Shown here in pieces: positions 1-9,981 of a stretch of DNA of 64,000 bases. The position numbers and the translations under genes are program-made. Within the stretch, counting starts at the first letter, position 1; every line of letters begins with the position of its first letter. The notes under the pieces are model-generated. The model ran no database searches, had not been told where the DNA came from, and was given only the letters and a program-made list of their open reading frames with translations. Source of the DNA: Acidobacteriota bacterium (GTDB lineage: Bacteria; Acidobacteriota; Thermoanaerobaculia; Multivoradales; JAHZIX01); assembly GCA_034211275.1 (NCBI GenBank), contig JAXHTF010000001.1, positions 56,590-120,589 on the forward strand. The letters are read 5' to 3'.

Positions 1-571
1 CCGGGGTGGCGGTGGCGGTAAACGCCGCCGCCGGCACCCCCAGCTGACGCCGGAGCTGGCCGAGCCGCCGATAGTCGGGGCGGAAATCGTGGCCCCACTG
101 GCTGATGCAATGGGCCTCGTCCACCACCAGACGGCAAGGATGGGCGCGCTCCAGACCGGCCTGGAAGCGGCGGCTGGCAAGGCGCTCGGGGGCCACGTAG
201 ACCAATTTCAACCGCCCCTCCGCCAGGTCCCGCTCCGCCCGCTGGCGCTCGCCGGCGGTCAAGCCGGAGTGGATCGCCGCCGCGGCGACATCGCGCTGGC
301 GCAGAGCATCCACCTGATCCTTCATCAGGGCGATGAGGGGCGAGATCACCACCGTGGTCCCCTCCAGCAGCAGCGCCGGCAGCTGATAGCACAGCGACTT
401 GCCGGCACCGGTGGGCATCACCGCCACCACGTCGCGGCCGTCCAACACCGCCTGGGCGGCCCGCCGCTGACCGGTGCGGAAGGCCCCGTGACCGAAGGTC
501 TCCCGCAGGGCCTGAGCGAGGGGGTCGGATTCGGTGGTGAGGGTGGCTTGGGGGGACTCGGAACGCGCCAT
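1..571 (-). CDS. recQ: RecQ-family ATP-dependent DNA helicase, N-terminal part (cut by window edge)
   Basis: The minus strand from the ATG at 571-569 is open to the window edge and gives about 190 residues of a superfamily-2 helicase. It has a Walker A motif (MPTGAGKS) near residue 53, the QLPALLL and [14 protein letters not shown] segments typical of RecQ, and the DEAH box in [22 protein letters not shown] order. RecQ unwinds DNA 3'-5' during recombination and repair. The remaining helicase, zinc-binding and any HRDC domains lie outside the window. No strong ribosome binding site precedes the ATG, but the initiator fits the family start. A terminator-like hairpin for the upstream gene ends just before it, so the gene probably has its own promoter. 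Identification is firm; full length is unknown. Confidence 0.9.
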   Translation of the reverse strand, partial: MARSESPQATLTTESDPLAQALRETFGHGAFRTGQRRAAQAVLDGRDVVAVMPTGAGKSLCYQLPALLLEGTTVVISPLIALMKDQVDALRQRDVAAAAIHSGLTAGERQRAERDLAEGRLKLVYVAPERLASRRFQAGLERAHPCRLVVDEAHCISQWGHDFRPDYRRLGQLRRQLGVPAAAFTATATP

Positions 572-588
572 GGGGGAGAGTCTATCGG

Positions 589-635
589 ATCGAAAACGAA
601 ACGCCGGCCGATGCCTCCAGGGCGTCGGCCGGCGT
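589..635 (-). terminator. Rho-independent terminator of the secreted repeat protein gene
   Basis: Reading the minus strand after the stop at 671, a perfect 11-bp inverted repeat (601-611 with 625-635, 13-base loop) is followed by a T-rich run containing TTCGTTTT. This is a classic intrinsic terminator shape and separates the repeat-protein gene from recQ. Confidence 0.7.
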
Positions 636-670
636 TGGAACCACTCGTCAACGAGGGTCCGTGGAGACGA

Positions 671-1825
671 TCAGCAAGGCGGCAACGCCAGGGCGTCCAG
701 ATCGTCGGAGTGGGGCGGGAAGGGCGGATTGCCACCGCCGCCGCGGTTGGTGACAAGACCCAGCGCCTCGGCAGCGACGAAGATCCCTGGGGTGGCAGCG
801 CCGTTCACCGGCGGAATCAGGATGTCACCCTCGGTGATGGGAATGCCGAACACGCTGTCCAGGGCCCCGATGATGGGCGATCCGCGACGCACGGAGAAGA
901 AGAGCATGTCGATGCGGGGGTCGGTCTGCCAGTCGAAGGGCCGCTTCGACGGGCTGAAGAAGCCATCGCCGTTCTCCATCAGCGTCAGGGCGTCCAGATC
1001 GTCCTGGGGACCCAGGCCGAGGGCAGCGGCGGGGGCGAAGACGAAGGGAGCCGCGCCGGCCGCCGGGGTCACGATCACGTCACCGGGCAGGAAGCCGTTG
1101 GCGGGCGCCGAGCCGAGGTTGGCCGGAGGACCGTCCAGCGGATCGCCCCAGGCGGCGTCCAGGGAGAAGTAGACCGGGAAGGCCGGGGGCACCATGGCCA
1201 GCGCATCGAGAGTGTCGCCGGGATCCGGGAAGCCCGGAGTCGGGGGATTGGGCTCGATGAGGCCGATGCCGGGCACCGCCGCCGGCGGAGCCAGACCGTT
1301 GCCGTCGAGGGCGATGGTGTTGCCGAAGACCACTGCCGGCCCCACCGGCGCCAGAGGTAGCGGCAGGTTGTCGTACTGATCCGCGCTCGCCTCGGCGGGG
1401 CCGAAGACGCCCTCGCTGAAGACGTTGGGAGCCGCCGGGCTACCGGCGATGCCGCCGGCATAGGGGTCTACGGAGAAACGGAAGCCCGGGGCCGAGCCCC
1501 AGCCGCCGGCACCGTTGTCGGTGAGAATCAGCACCCGGCCGAAGGACACGGCGTCCAGCTCCGGCAGATTCCAGGTCGGCGGCGGGGCAATGCCCAGGGC
1601 CCAGTTGGTGATCGCCACCGTCGGTGCCGGCAGCGGTCCTAGCCCCGGCGCCGGCGCCGTCGGCACCAGGATGTCGCCGGGGCCGATGCCGCCGATGCCG
1701 TTGGTGGGGCCTTGGAAGGTGATCGAGAACGACTGGGCGCTGACCGGGGCGGGGGTCAGCGCCAGGCAAACCGCCAGCGCGGTGCCGACCGCCAGAAGGG
1801 TTTTCACAGTGAACGGAAGTTTCAT
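671..1825 (-). CDS. Secreted protein with repeated GDI(L/V)-DLDAL units, function unknown
   Basis: 384 residues. I chose the ATG at 1825 because GAGGAG lies just upstream and it begins a clean signal peptide (MKLPFTVKTLL, hydrophobic core, cleavage near PVSAQ); longer in-frame extensions only add low-complexity sequence. The mature protein is Gly/Ala/Pro/Asp rich and has loosely repeated units: a GDILVP, GDVIVTP or GDILIPP strand, a stretch ending in an AALGL or AEALGL helix, then (D)DLDAL followed by a strand such as VYFSL or LFFSV. The repeat-rich design suggests an exported beta-rich surface or binding protein. I see no enzyme motif, no membrane anchor after the signal peptide and no obvious C-terminal sorting signal. 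It ends in ...ALALPPC. I do not recognise a named family. Confidence 0.75.
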   Translation of the reverse strand: MKLPFTVKTLLAVGTALAVCLALTPAPVSAQSFSITFQGPTNGIGGIGPGDILVPTAPAPGLGPLPAPTVAITNWALGIAPPPTWNLPELDAVSFGRVLILTDNGAGGWGSAPGFRFSVDPYAGGIAGSPAAPNVFSEGVFGPAEASADQYDNLPLPLAPVGPAVVFGNTIALDGNGLAPPAAVPGIGLIEPNPPTPGFPDPGDTLDALAMVPPAFPVYFSLDAAWGDPLDGPPANLGSAPANGFLPGDVIVTPAAGAAPFVFAPAAALGLGPQDDLDALTLMENGDGFFSPSKRPFDWQTDPRIDMLFFSVRRGSPIIGALDSVFGIPITEGDILIPPVNGAATPGIFVAAEALGLVTNRGGGGNPPFPPHSDDLDALALPPC

Positions 1826-2062
1826 CGGTTCTCCTCGTCGATGAATGGATGGAAGTCTGCCCTCGTCGAACAGGAAGACCTGCACAATGGTCTTGACGGA
1901 GCAATTAAAACATTCAGTCAGCAGGTATGTGCATAAATACTGGCCAGGCGGGACAAGGCGTGGCGAATCCGGAAACCGAACCCGCCAACGTCCCACGCTG
2001 GGGTTGTATAGAATCCGCCACGAAACACCCTTCGCCATCGCCCCATCACAGCGGGAGGACCC

Positions 2063-2425
2063 ATGCCTCAAGTCACCATCGTCTACGGACTCGCTCTCAT
2101 CGCCCTCGGCCTCATCGGCTATTTCGCCACCGGGGGAATCAGCATCACCGCCCTGATCCCCGCCTTCTTCGGCATCCCCGTTCTCATCGCCGGCTGGATC
2201 GCCCGCCGCGAGAGCCTGCTCAAGCACGCCATGCACGCCGCCGCCATGATCGCCCTCCTCGGCTTTCTGGGAACGGTCAGCGGCCTGTGGGCTCTGGTCA
2301 CCGGCGGTGCTCCCGATGCGGCCACCCTCTCGAGAGCCACCATGGCGGTGCTGTCGGCGATCTTCGTGGCGCTGTGCGTGCGCTCCTTCATTCAGGTACG
2401 GCGCGAGCGCGAGGCCGGCAACTGA
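2063..2425 (+). CDS. Small integral membrane protein, four predicted helices
   Basis: 120 residues preceded by GGGAGG at good spacing. Hydrophobic segments lie at about residues 5-23, 26-45, 57-80 and 90-108, with Arg/Lys-rich loops and a charged C-terminus (RREREAGN). It resembles small hypothetical membrane proteins of unknown role. Its stop codon overlaps the most likely start of the following dehydrogenase, so the two are probably co-translated. I do not recognise a specific family. Confidence 0.75.
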   Translation: MPQVTIVYGLALIALGLIGYFATGGISITALIPAFFGIPVLIAGWIARRESLLKHAMHAAAMIALLGFLGTVSGLWALVTGGAPDAATLSRATMAVLSAIFVALCVRSFIQVRREREAGN

Positions 2426-3246
2426 GCGTTCTCAACGGTCAGGTCGCGGTGATCACCGGTGCCTCTTCCGGCATCGGTGAGGCCCTGGCGCGGGAGCTTG
2501 CCCGCCGGGGGGTCGCGGTGGGCCTCTTGGCCCGGCGGCGGGAACGCCTGGAACAGCTCTCGGGAGAGCTCGAGCAAGCGGGCCACCGAGCCGCTTTCGC
2601 CGTCGCCGACGTGCTGGACGGCGAAGCCCTGCACCAGGCTCTCGACCAGCTGGAGGCAGAGCTGGGACCGGTGACCCTGGCGGTGGCCAACGCCGGCTTC
2701 GGCCGCCCCGAGCCGCCCCACCGCTTCAAGCCCGGACGCGCCGCCAACACCTACGACGTCAACTTCTTCGGCATGCTGCGCCTCATCGATTGGGCGCTAC
2801 CCCGCTTCCTGGAGCGCGGCGGCGGTCACCTGGCGGGGGTCGCCTCGGTGGCCTCCTTCTTCGGCCTGCCGGACACCGCCGCCTACTGTGGCTCCAAGGC
2901 CGCCATGCGGGTGCACCTGCAAAGCCTTCGCCTATCGCTGCGCCGCCACGGCATCGCCGTCTCCACTATTTGCCCCGGCTTCGTGGTCAGCGAGCTCACC
3001 GACCAAAACGAGTTCCCCATGCCCTTCCTGTGGCCCACGGAGCGCGCCGCCCGGCGCATCGCCTCCGCCCTAGAGAAGCGCGCCGGAGAGGTTGTCTTTC
3101 CCTGGCAGATGCGCCTGTTCATGGGCGCCCTGACCCGGCTGCCGACCTCCTGGGGAGAAGCTCTGGTACGGCGTTCGATGCCCCCGGCGCGCAAGCGAGA
3201 CCCAGAACCCAAGGAAAGCCCAGGGCGCACAGAACGAGGAGAGTGA
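2422..3246 (+). CDS. Short-chain dehydrogenase/reductase
   Basis: About 274 residues of a classical SDR, a Rossmann-fold NAD(P)-dependent oxidoreductase. Visible motifs are the nucleotide loop TGASSGIG (residues 12-19), NAG (90-92), the catalytic YxxxK (Y155, K159) with a serine at 142 or 145, and PGFV after the active site. Substrate cannot be told. The start is uncertain. No ATG fits; a CTG at 2422 overlaps the previous stop (CTGA), has GAGG about 10 bases upstream and gives a normal SDR N-terminus. Alternatives are GTG at 2374, inside the previous gene, or GTG at 2449, which would cut the first beta strand. The basic C-terminal tail is probably disordered. It is followed after a few bases by pepE. 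Confidence 0.85.
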   Translation: MSVLNGQVAVITGASSGIGEALARELARRGVAVGLLARRRERLEQLSGELEQAGHRAAFAVADVLDGEALHQALDQLEAELGPVTLAVANAGFGRPEPPHRFKPGRAANTYDVNFFGMLRLIDWALPRFLERGGGHLAGVASVASFFGLPDTAAYCGSKAAMRVHLQSLRLSLRRHGIAVSTICPGFVVSELTDQNEFPMPFLWPTERAARRIASALEKRAGEVVFPWQMRLFMGALTRLPTSWGEALVRRSMPPARKRDPEPKESPGRTERGE

Positions 3247-3250
3247 TTTG

Positions 3251-3949
3251 ATGCGGAAGATCCTACTGGTCAGCAGCTCGCGGGTTCACGGTACCGGCTA
3301 CCTCGACCACTGCGAAGCGCAGATGCAGCGCCTTTTCGACGGCGTCAACCGAGTGCTCTTCGTGCCCTTCGCCCAGGTCGACGTCGACGGCTACGAACAA
3401 CTGGCGGCGGAGCGGTTCGCGGCCCTCGGCCTGGAGCTCACCTCCGTCCACCGGGCGGCGGATCCGGCGGCGGCGGTGGCGGCGGGCGAGGCGGTTTTCA
3501 TCGGCGGCGGCAACACCTTCCTGCTCTTGACCCGCATGATCGAGCACGGCCTGGTGACGCCACTGGCCCGACGGGTGGCGGAGGGTATGCCGTACATGGG
3601 TACCAGCGCCGGCTCCAATGTCGCCGGGGTGAGCATCATGACCACCAACGACATGCCCATCATCTACCCACCCACCTTCGACGCCCTGGGGTTGGTGCCG
3701 TTCAATCTCAATCCCCACTATCTGGATCCGGACCCCGACAGCCAGCACATGGGAGAGACTCGGGAGACCCGAATTCGCGAATTCCACCAACTCAACGACA
3801 CTCTGGTCGTAGGAATCCGTGAGGGCAGCATGGTGCGCGTCGAAGGCGACCGGGCGGAGCTCATCGGAGCCCCCGGGGGCAGGCTCTTCCGGCGGGATCA
3901 GGCGCCCGAGGAACGGCAGGCTGGGGATATTTCAGAAATCTTGGGTTAA
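3251..3949 (+). CDS. pepE: Peptidase E (alpha-aspartyl dipeptidase)
   Basis: 232 residues, the usual length for family S51. These cytoplasmic serine peptidases cleave dipeptides with N-terminal aspartate. The nucleophile motif GTSAGSN places the catalytic serine at 119; GGGNTF (86-90) and the NPHYLD segment are also family features. The ATG at 3251 follows GAGGAG and lies 4 bases after the SDR stop; a TTG at 3248 is an alternative. It is probably the last gene of the 2063-3949 operon. Cyanophycinase is a related S51 enzyme, but the length and motif spacing favour PepE. Confidence 0.9.
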   Translation: MRKILLVSSSRVHGTGYLDHCEAQMQRLFDGVNRVLFVPFAQVDVDGYEQLAAERFAALGLELTSVHRAADPAAAVAAGEAVFIGGGNTFLLLTRMIEHGLVTPLARRVAEGMPYMGTSAGSNVAGVSIMTTNDMPIIYPPTFDALGLVPFNLNPHYLDPDPDSQHMGETRETRIREFHQLNDTLVVGIREGSMVRVEGDRAELIGAPGGRLFRRDQAPEERQAGDISEILG

Positions 3950-4065
3950 CTAGGGTACGGGCGAGTTGATAGAGTCTTGTCCCGATCCGCCCTGACGGTG
4001 ACACTATAGTGCCTGGCGGAGTCTTGTGGCTGGATCCGTTACCGGCGGCAGTCTCCAGAGCACTT

Positions 4066-4077
4066 CCGGACGTCCGG
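4066..4077. repeat. 12-bp perfect palindrome upstream of mbtH
   Basis: CCGGACGTCCGG lies 54 bases before the MbtH start codon in a 181-bp gap. It could be an operator or a chance GC palindrome. A TATAGT at 4005-4010 upstream resembles a -10 box, but no -35 element sits at a good distance. Confidence 0.3.
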
Positions 4078-4130
4078 GACGCTTCGCAGCCGATAGCCGG
4101 ACCGAGACTAAAGACCTCAAGGAGTCGACC

Positions 4131-4382
4131 ATGAGCTGGGACGAAGAAGACGATCAAACTACGTACAAGGTGGTCATCAACCACGAAGAGCAGTATTCCA
4201 TCTGGCCCGACGACCGGGAGAATCCCCTCGGCTGGCACGATGTGGGCAAGAGCGGCACCAAGCAAGAGTGCCTGGACCACATCGAGGAGGTGTGGACCGA
4301 CATGCGCCCACTGAGCCTGCGCAAGAAGATGGAAGAGGACGAGAAGCGGCGTCAGGCGGAGGCCGGCGAGCAGCCGAGCTGA
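4131..4382 (+). CDS. mbtH: MbtH-like NRPS chaperone
   Basis: 83 residues starting at the ATG after AAGGAG. Almost the whole MbtH signature is present: the QYSIWP strand, PLGWHDVG, the [14 protein letters not shown] helix and SLR near the end. MbtH proteins bind the large subdomain of NRPS adenylation domains and are often needed for their folding or activity. The window holds six adenylation domains starting 26 kb downstream on the same strand, so this is very likely their partner although it is not adjacent. The acidic N-terminus (WDEEDD) and Lys/Glu-rich tail are ordinary. Confidence 0.95.
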   Translation: MSWDEEDDQTTYKVVINHEEQYSIWPDDRENPLGWHDVGKSGTKQECLDHIEEVWTDMRPLSLRKKMEEDEKRRQAEAGEQPS

Positions 4383-4453
4383 ATCCCCGACCGCCGGTCA
4401 GCTTCCGAGCTGCCTGTTCGAGAGCGATTGACCCCGTGAGCCGAGACAACCCG

Positions 4454-4476
4454 GCCGGGCTCGAAGAGTGCCCGGC
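4454..4476 (+). other. GC-rich stem-loop between mbtH and the small acidic protein gene
   Basis: GCCGGGC (4454-4460) pairs perfectly with GCCCGGC (4470-4476) around a 9-base loop. It lacks a T tract, so it is more likely an mRNA-stabilising or attenuating hairpin than a full terminator. It lies 24 bases before the next start codon. Confidence 0.45.
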
Positions 4477-4500
4477 TATCGACCGTAGAAGGTGTCCGAA

Positions 4501-4821
4501 ATGGCCGAGATGAGAAAGTACAGCAAGGCGTACTACCTGAAGGAGTTGCGCGCCTTCCCCAACTGGCAGGAGAAGGATCGCGAGGACAAGGACGAGCTCA
4601 ACGACGAGAGCATCGTCTACCTCCAGGACAACTTCACCGTGGTGAAGGATGTCTTCGACTCCGAGGACTACATCTTCGACTCCGTCGACGACGAGTGGAA
4701 GAAGTTCTGCAAGGAGAGCTTGGAGTTCGAGATTCCCGAGGACCTGCGCTACGCCTATGAGGAGGACGACTCCGAAGGCAATGGCGACGGCGCCTCCGAA
4801 GGCGATTCCGACGCCAACTGA
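4501..4821 (+). CDS. Small acidic protein of unknown function, next to mbtH
   Basis: 106 residues. The ATG at 4501 follows AAGG at 8-base spacing; a GTG nine bases earlier is possible. The protein has an N-terminal basic patch (RKYSKAYYLKEL), a middle section with aromatic and acidic residues (YLQDNFTVV, YIFDS, WKKFCKESLEFEIP) and a C-terminal tail made largely of Asp, Glu, Ser and Gly. It looks like a folded core of about 85 residues plus a disordered acidic tail. I do not recognise the family. Its position next to mbtH and upstream of the NRPS genes suggests an accessory role in the same biosynthesis, which is inference only. Confidence 0.75.
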   Translation: MAEMRKYSKAYYLKELRAFPNWQEKDREDKDELNDESIVYLQDNFTVVKDVFDSEDYIFDSVDDEWKKFCKESLEFEIPEDLRYAYEEDDSEGNGDGASEGDSDAN

Positions 4822-4863
4822 CCTCTCCCCTGTCCGCCCCAAGCTCCTAGGCTGGGCGCCGTC

Positions 4864-4880
4864 CTCGAAGTAGCTTCGAG
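4864..4880. other. Stem-loop in convergent intergenic region
   Basis: CTCGAAG and CTTCGAG (4864-4870, 4874-4880) form a 7-bp stem with a 3-base loop between the ends of two convergent genes. No T tract follows on either strand. Confidence 0.4.
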
Positions 4881-4937
4881 AGGTCGGGCCCCCGGCCCCG
4901 GGCTGTCCGAATTCCCCCTCCAGCCGGCACCCTGACC

Positions 4938-4959
4938 GCGGTCTTCTCAACAAGACCGC
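4938..4959. terminator. Possible bidirectional terminator hairpin
   Basis: GCGGTCTT (4938-4945) and AAGACCGC (4952-4959) pair perfectly over 8 bp around a 6-base loop. It lies between the convergent acidic-protein gene and kynU, where a two-way terminator is expected. The lack of a U run lowers confidence. Confidence 0.4.
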
Positions 4960-5013
4960 CGGGGTGTCGTGTAGCCCATGCCCGCCCGCCGTCGCAGCTG
5001 CCCTCTGTCGCAG

Positions 5014-6264
5014 CTAAGCGAGACCGCCCACAGCCTCCCCCAGATGAGCAACCGCTTCCCGCAGCTGGTCGTCGGTGAGATAGGGCGCCGGCCCGAGGCG
5101 TAGAACATCGCGCCGATAGTCCGCCAGCACCCCGGCCCGCCGAAGGGCCGCACAGAGCTCCCCGGCGGCGGGAGATTGCAGGGCCAAGAAGCCTCCCAAC
5201 GCCGAGAGCGGCACGGACCGATCCCGGGTGAGCAATTCCGGGGGTAGGTCCAAGGCGTCGACCTCCGACGCCAGCAGGCCCACCTGGTGCTGGCTGACCT
5301 CGCGGAGAAATTCCGGCGTCAACCCGCGATGGCGGAAGAAGTCGAAAACCTCCGCGGCCCGATAGTGGCTGGTGGGGTCGTAGGTCGAGCCGGCGAAGAG
5401 GTCGGCTCCCTCCCCGTAGGTCACCTGCCCCTCCGGCCCGGAGGCGGTGAGAGCGCTGAATTCGCTGAACCAGCCGGTGATCACCGGCCGCAACTCGCGC
5501 CCCGAGGCCGCCGGCGGCGGAAAGCGCAAGAAGCAGTTGCCCTCTCCCAGCTGGCAGTATTTGTAGCCCCCTCCGACCACGAAGGCGTCCTCCAACCCCA
5601 GCTTGGAGAGCGGAAAGGGCATGGCCCCCAGGGCGTGGTAGACGTCCACCAACAGCTCCACCCCCCGCTGCCGGCAGGCGGCGGCGAGCTCTCCCAGCCC
5701 CTCGACCCGATGGGCGTTGCGGAAGAGTACCGCCGAGACCAGCACCGCGGCGGTGCGATCGTCGAGCTCCTCCATCAGCCGCGGCACCACCTCCGACGCC
5801 ACCGCCGAAGATACTCGCCGCACCTCCAGCCAGCCATCCTCCTCGAGCCGCGCCAGCTGACGGCGGATGGTGTGGAATTCGCCGTCGGTGGTCAGCAGGC
5901 GGGGGCGCTGACGTAGGGGCAGGGCGGAGAGAAAGCGCACCAGCAGCTCGTGGGTGTTGGCCCCCAGGGCGTAGAGGCCCGTGTCGTCCTCCATCAACTC
6001 GGCGAACCCTCGACGCACCCGATCCGCCTGCTCGAAGGCGCGGGACCATTTCTCGTCCACCAACTCCGCAGCGTCGAGCCACGCCCGCTGCTGCCCCTCG
6101 AAGGCGCAGTCGGGCCAGGCCTGGTGGGAGTGGCCGGTGAGGAGCAGCCGCCGGGCGACCTGAAAGCGCGAGTAATCCGGAGCCAAGGCGTTGGGATTCG
6201 AGTACAGCTGCGGCGCGGTCACGATGCCGCCGGCGCCCCCTTTTTCGAGCTCGGATGGGCTCAT
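5014..6264 (-). CDS. kynU: Kynureninase
   Basis: 416 residues, normal length for this PLP enzyme, which cleaves kynurenine to anthranilate and alanine, or 3-hydroxykynurenine to 3-hydroxyanthranilate. Family motifs seen are TTDGEFHT (about 125-132), the PLP-binding Asp in VDVYHALG (D207) and the Schiff-base lysine in GGGYKYCQLGEGNCF (K235). The ATG at 6264 has AAAGGAG upstream; a longer in-frame extension has no family similarity. It is downstream of the dioxygenase gene with 10 bases between them, clearly one operon. No kynurenine formamidase gene is next to the pair. The products could feed NAD synthesis, tryptophan breakdown, or supply aromatic units to the NRPS. Confidence 0.93.
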   Translation of the reverse strand: MSPSELEKGGAGGIVTAPQLYSNPNALAPDYSRFQVARRLLLTGHSHQAWPDCAFEGQQRAWLDAAELVDEKWSRAFEQADRVRRGFAELMEDDTGLYALGANTHELLVRFLSALPLRQRPRLLTTDGEFHTIRRQLARLEEDGWLEVRRVSSAVASEVVPRLMEELDDRTAAVLVSAVLFRNAHRVEGLGELAAACRQRGVELLVDVYHALGAMPFPLSKLGLEDAFVVGGGYKYCQLGEGNCFLRFPPPAASGRELRPVITGWFSEFSALTASGPEGQVTYGEGADLFAGSTYDPTSHYRAAEVFDFFRHRGLTPEFLREVSQHQVGLLASEVDALDLPPELLTRDRSVPLSALGGFLALQSPAAGELCAALRRAGVLADYRRDVLRLGPAPYLTDDQLREAVAHLGEAVGGLA

Positions 6265-6274
6265 AGAAGCTCCT

Positions 6275-7060
6275 TTACAAATCGGTACGGATCGCCCAGA
6301 GATCCGGGAACAAAGGCTGGAAGATGGTGGTGCGCAGGTAGTCCGCGCCGGAGGAGCCACCGGTGCCGCGCTTGAAGCCGATGGTGCGCTCGACCATCTT
6401 GACGTGGCGGTAGCGCCATTCCTGGAGCCCTTCGTCCAGGTCCACCATGCGCTCGCAGACCTCTCGCACCGCGTCGTCGTGGCGGTAGGCCCGGATCAGC
6501 TCCCGCTGGACCTCCGGCGATGGCTCGGTGGAGGTCTCTTGAACGCCGTCCGCCAGCTCCGTGGGGATCTCATAATCGTGATGGCGCAGATAGCGCAGGA
6601 AGCTCTGCCACAGGCTGCGACCTTCCAGCGCCTGCTGCAGGCGGCTCTGTTCTCCCTGCTCCTCCTCGTAGTGGCGCATCATCCCCTTGCGCCGATGCCC
6701 CAGGAGGAACTCCATCTCGCGGAACTGCGCCGACTGGAAGCCGCTGGCGTTGTCGATGCGCGAACGGAAGGAGAGAAAGGAGACCGGGGTCATGGTCTCC
6801 AGCACGTCCACCTGCGCCACCAGGGTCTTGAAGATGGTGAGGATGCGTTTGAAAGTGGCCGAGATGCGCGGTACGTCATCGGCCTCCAGGGCACCCTGCA
6901 ACCACTCCAGCTCGTGGAGGACCTGCTTGAACCACAGCTCGTAGACCTGGTGGATGATGATGAACAGGGTTTCGTCGTGCTCTTCAGGATCACTGGACAG
7001 CGGCCGCTGGAGCTCCAGGAGTTGCTCCAGCTTCAGATATTCACCGTAGGTCAGGCTCAA
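6275..7060 (-). CDS. kynA: Tryptophan 2,3-dioxygenase
   Basis: 261 residues. The heme enzyme opens the indole ring of tryptophan to N-formylkynurenine. Motifs are LTYGEYLKLEQLL at the N-terminus, IHQVYELWFKQ (H37 region, substrate site) and YRHVKMVERTIGFKRGTGGSSG near the end, containing the proximal heme histidine (H219) and the glycine-rich loop. The only fitting start is a TTG at 7060 preceded by AAAGGAAG; a nearby ATG is out of frame and closes at once. First gene of the two-gene operon with kynU. Its promoter must lie in the 221-bp divergent gap to maeB, where I see no convincing -35/-10 pair. Confidence 0.93.
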   Translation of the reverse strand: MSLTYGEYLKLEQLLELQRPLSSDPEEHDETLFIIIHQVYELWFKQVLHELEWLQGALEADDVPRISATFKRILTIFKTLVAQVDVLETMTPVSFLSFRSRIDNASGFQSAQFREMEFLLGHRRKGMMRHYEEEQGEQSRLQQALEGRSLWQSFLRYLRHHDYEIPTELADGVQETSTEPSPEVQRELIRAYRHDDAVREVCERMVDLDEGLQEWRYRHVKMVERTIGFKRGTGGSSGADYLRTTIFQPLFPDLWAIRTDL

Positions 7061-7281
7061 GGCTGCTTCCTTTGCATGCGGGCCGGCGGTCGGCTCTTGG
7101 AGCGTGGGCCGGCGGTCCGTGATTCGGGGTTCGGGGTCGAAGGCCGAGGACTTCCAAACGAGGCTACGTCATCCCCGGTGGGCGGTCAATTTCCACCGGT
7201 GGTGGGAGTCGTGGCCTGGTTGGAAGTCGCTCGAGCCTCGAGAGAAGCAACCACGGCCCCCGTCGCTGTAGACTCAGGGTC

Positions 7282-9555
<2,274 letters not shown>

Positions 9556-9623
9556 ACCGAACCCCGGGGCCGCTGCGGCCTCCCCGTCCGAAGCCTCCTT
9601 GGCGCGCCTCAGCTGGCAGGCTA

Positions 9624-9652
9624 TTGCCACAGCCCCCTCTTGCGCCTATACT
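9624..9652 (+). promoter_or_regulatory. Sigma70-type promoter of the biosynthetic array
   Basis: TTGCCA (9624-9629) and TATACT (9647-9652) are separated by exactly 17 bases. The match is close to the consensus and stands out in such a GC-rich genome. Transcription would start near 9659 and read into the glycosyltransferase at 9982 and the long co-directional array behind it. Confidence 0.75.
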
Positions 9653-9673
9653 CAATCTTTCATGGATTGTGAC

Positions 9674-9686
9674 TGTTGTCGCAACA
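9674..9686 (+). promoter_or_regulatory. Palindrome just downstream of the promoter, possible operator
   Basis: TGTTG-TCG-CAACA, a 5-bp inverted repeat with a 3-base centre, lies about 15 bases past the expected transcription start. Its placement is typical for a repressor site, but it is short and no regulator gene is present nearby. Confidence 0.35.
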
Positions 9687-9981
9687 ATGATTTGATTGTG
9701 TGTGGAGAGGCTCGGAAGTGCCCAATGTCGTTCTGAGTACCGGCCCTATGCAGCGCTGGCCCCTCGCAAGTCTCTGTTCTGAGAGGCTTTAGCTTCCCTA
9801 CCTCGCCGCCGACGATTTTCCAGGCGCGGCTCTTCCTACGATCCGGCGGATTTTTGCCGATCGCCTGCAACCTCCTTGGGTCTCTGTTCGTATAAACATG
9901 GCCATGGGGGCACTCTATGCAATGCTGTGAATTCATTTCCCGTGTCGTCCACGAGTCGCTAGTCCCGGGAGCTGGGAGTCG

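Larger units (their letters stand above)
9556..9981 (+). other. 426-bp intergenic leader ahead of the biosynthetic array
   Basis: This gap contains no convincing gene. It is clearly less GC-rich than its surroundings between about 9620 and 9960. It holds an imperfect GC hairpin after the maeB stop (about 9567-9590), the promoter at 9624-9652, a small palindrome at 9674-9686 and roughly 320 bases of untranslated leader. A 10-codon frame (9898-9930) is too weak to call. I do not recognise a riboswitch class in it. Confidence 0.6.

Noticed and set aside
89..1360. 423-codon plus-strand frame at the left end
   Set aside because: It is antisense to recQ and the secreted repeat protein, both of which have clear motifs or a signal peptide; this frame has none.
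1893..1940. TTGACG plus AT-rich stretch upstream of the small membrane protein as a promoter
   Set aside because: No -10 hexamer lies at proper spacing on either strand. The 237-bp divergent gap probably contains promoters, but I cannot place them.
4428..4433. TTGACC before the small acidic protein as a -35 box
   Set aside because: No -10-like sequence occurs 16-18 bases downstream; that stretch is CCGGCC.
7193..7202. Palindrome CCACCGGTGG between kynA and maeB as an operator
   Set aside because: It is short, GC-rich and not near any recognisable promoter element; likely chance at this base composition.
9898..9930. 10-codon frame in the array leader as an attenuation peptide
   Set aside because: It has no ribosome binding site, no run of a single amino acid, and no terminator/antiterminator pair next to it.
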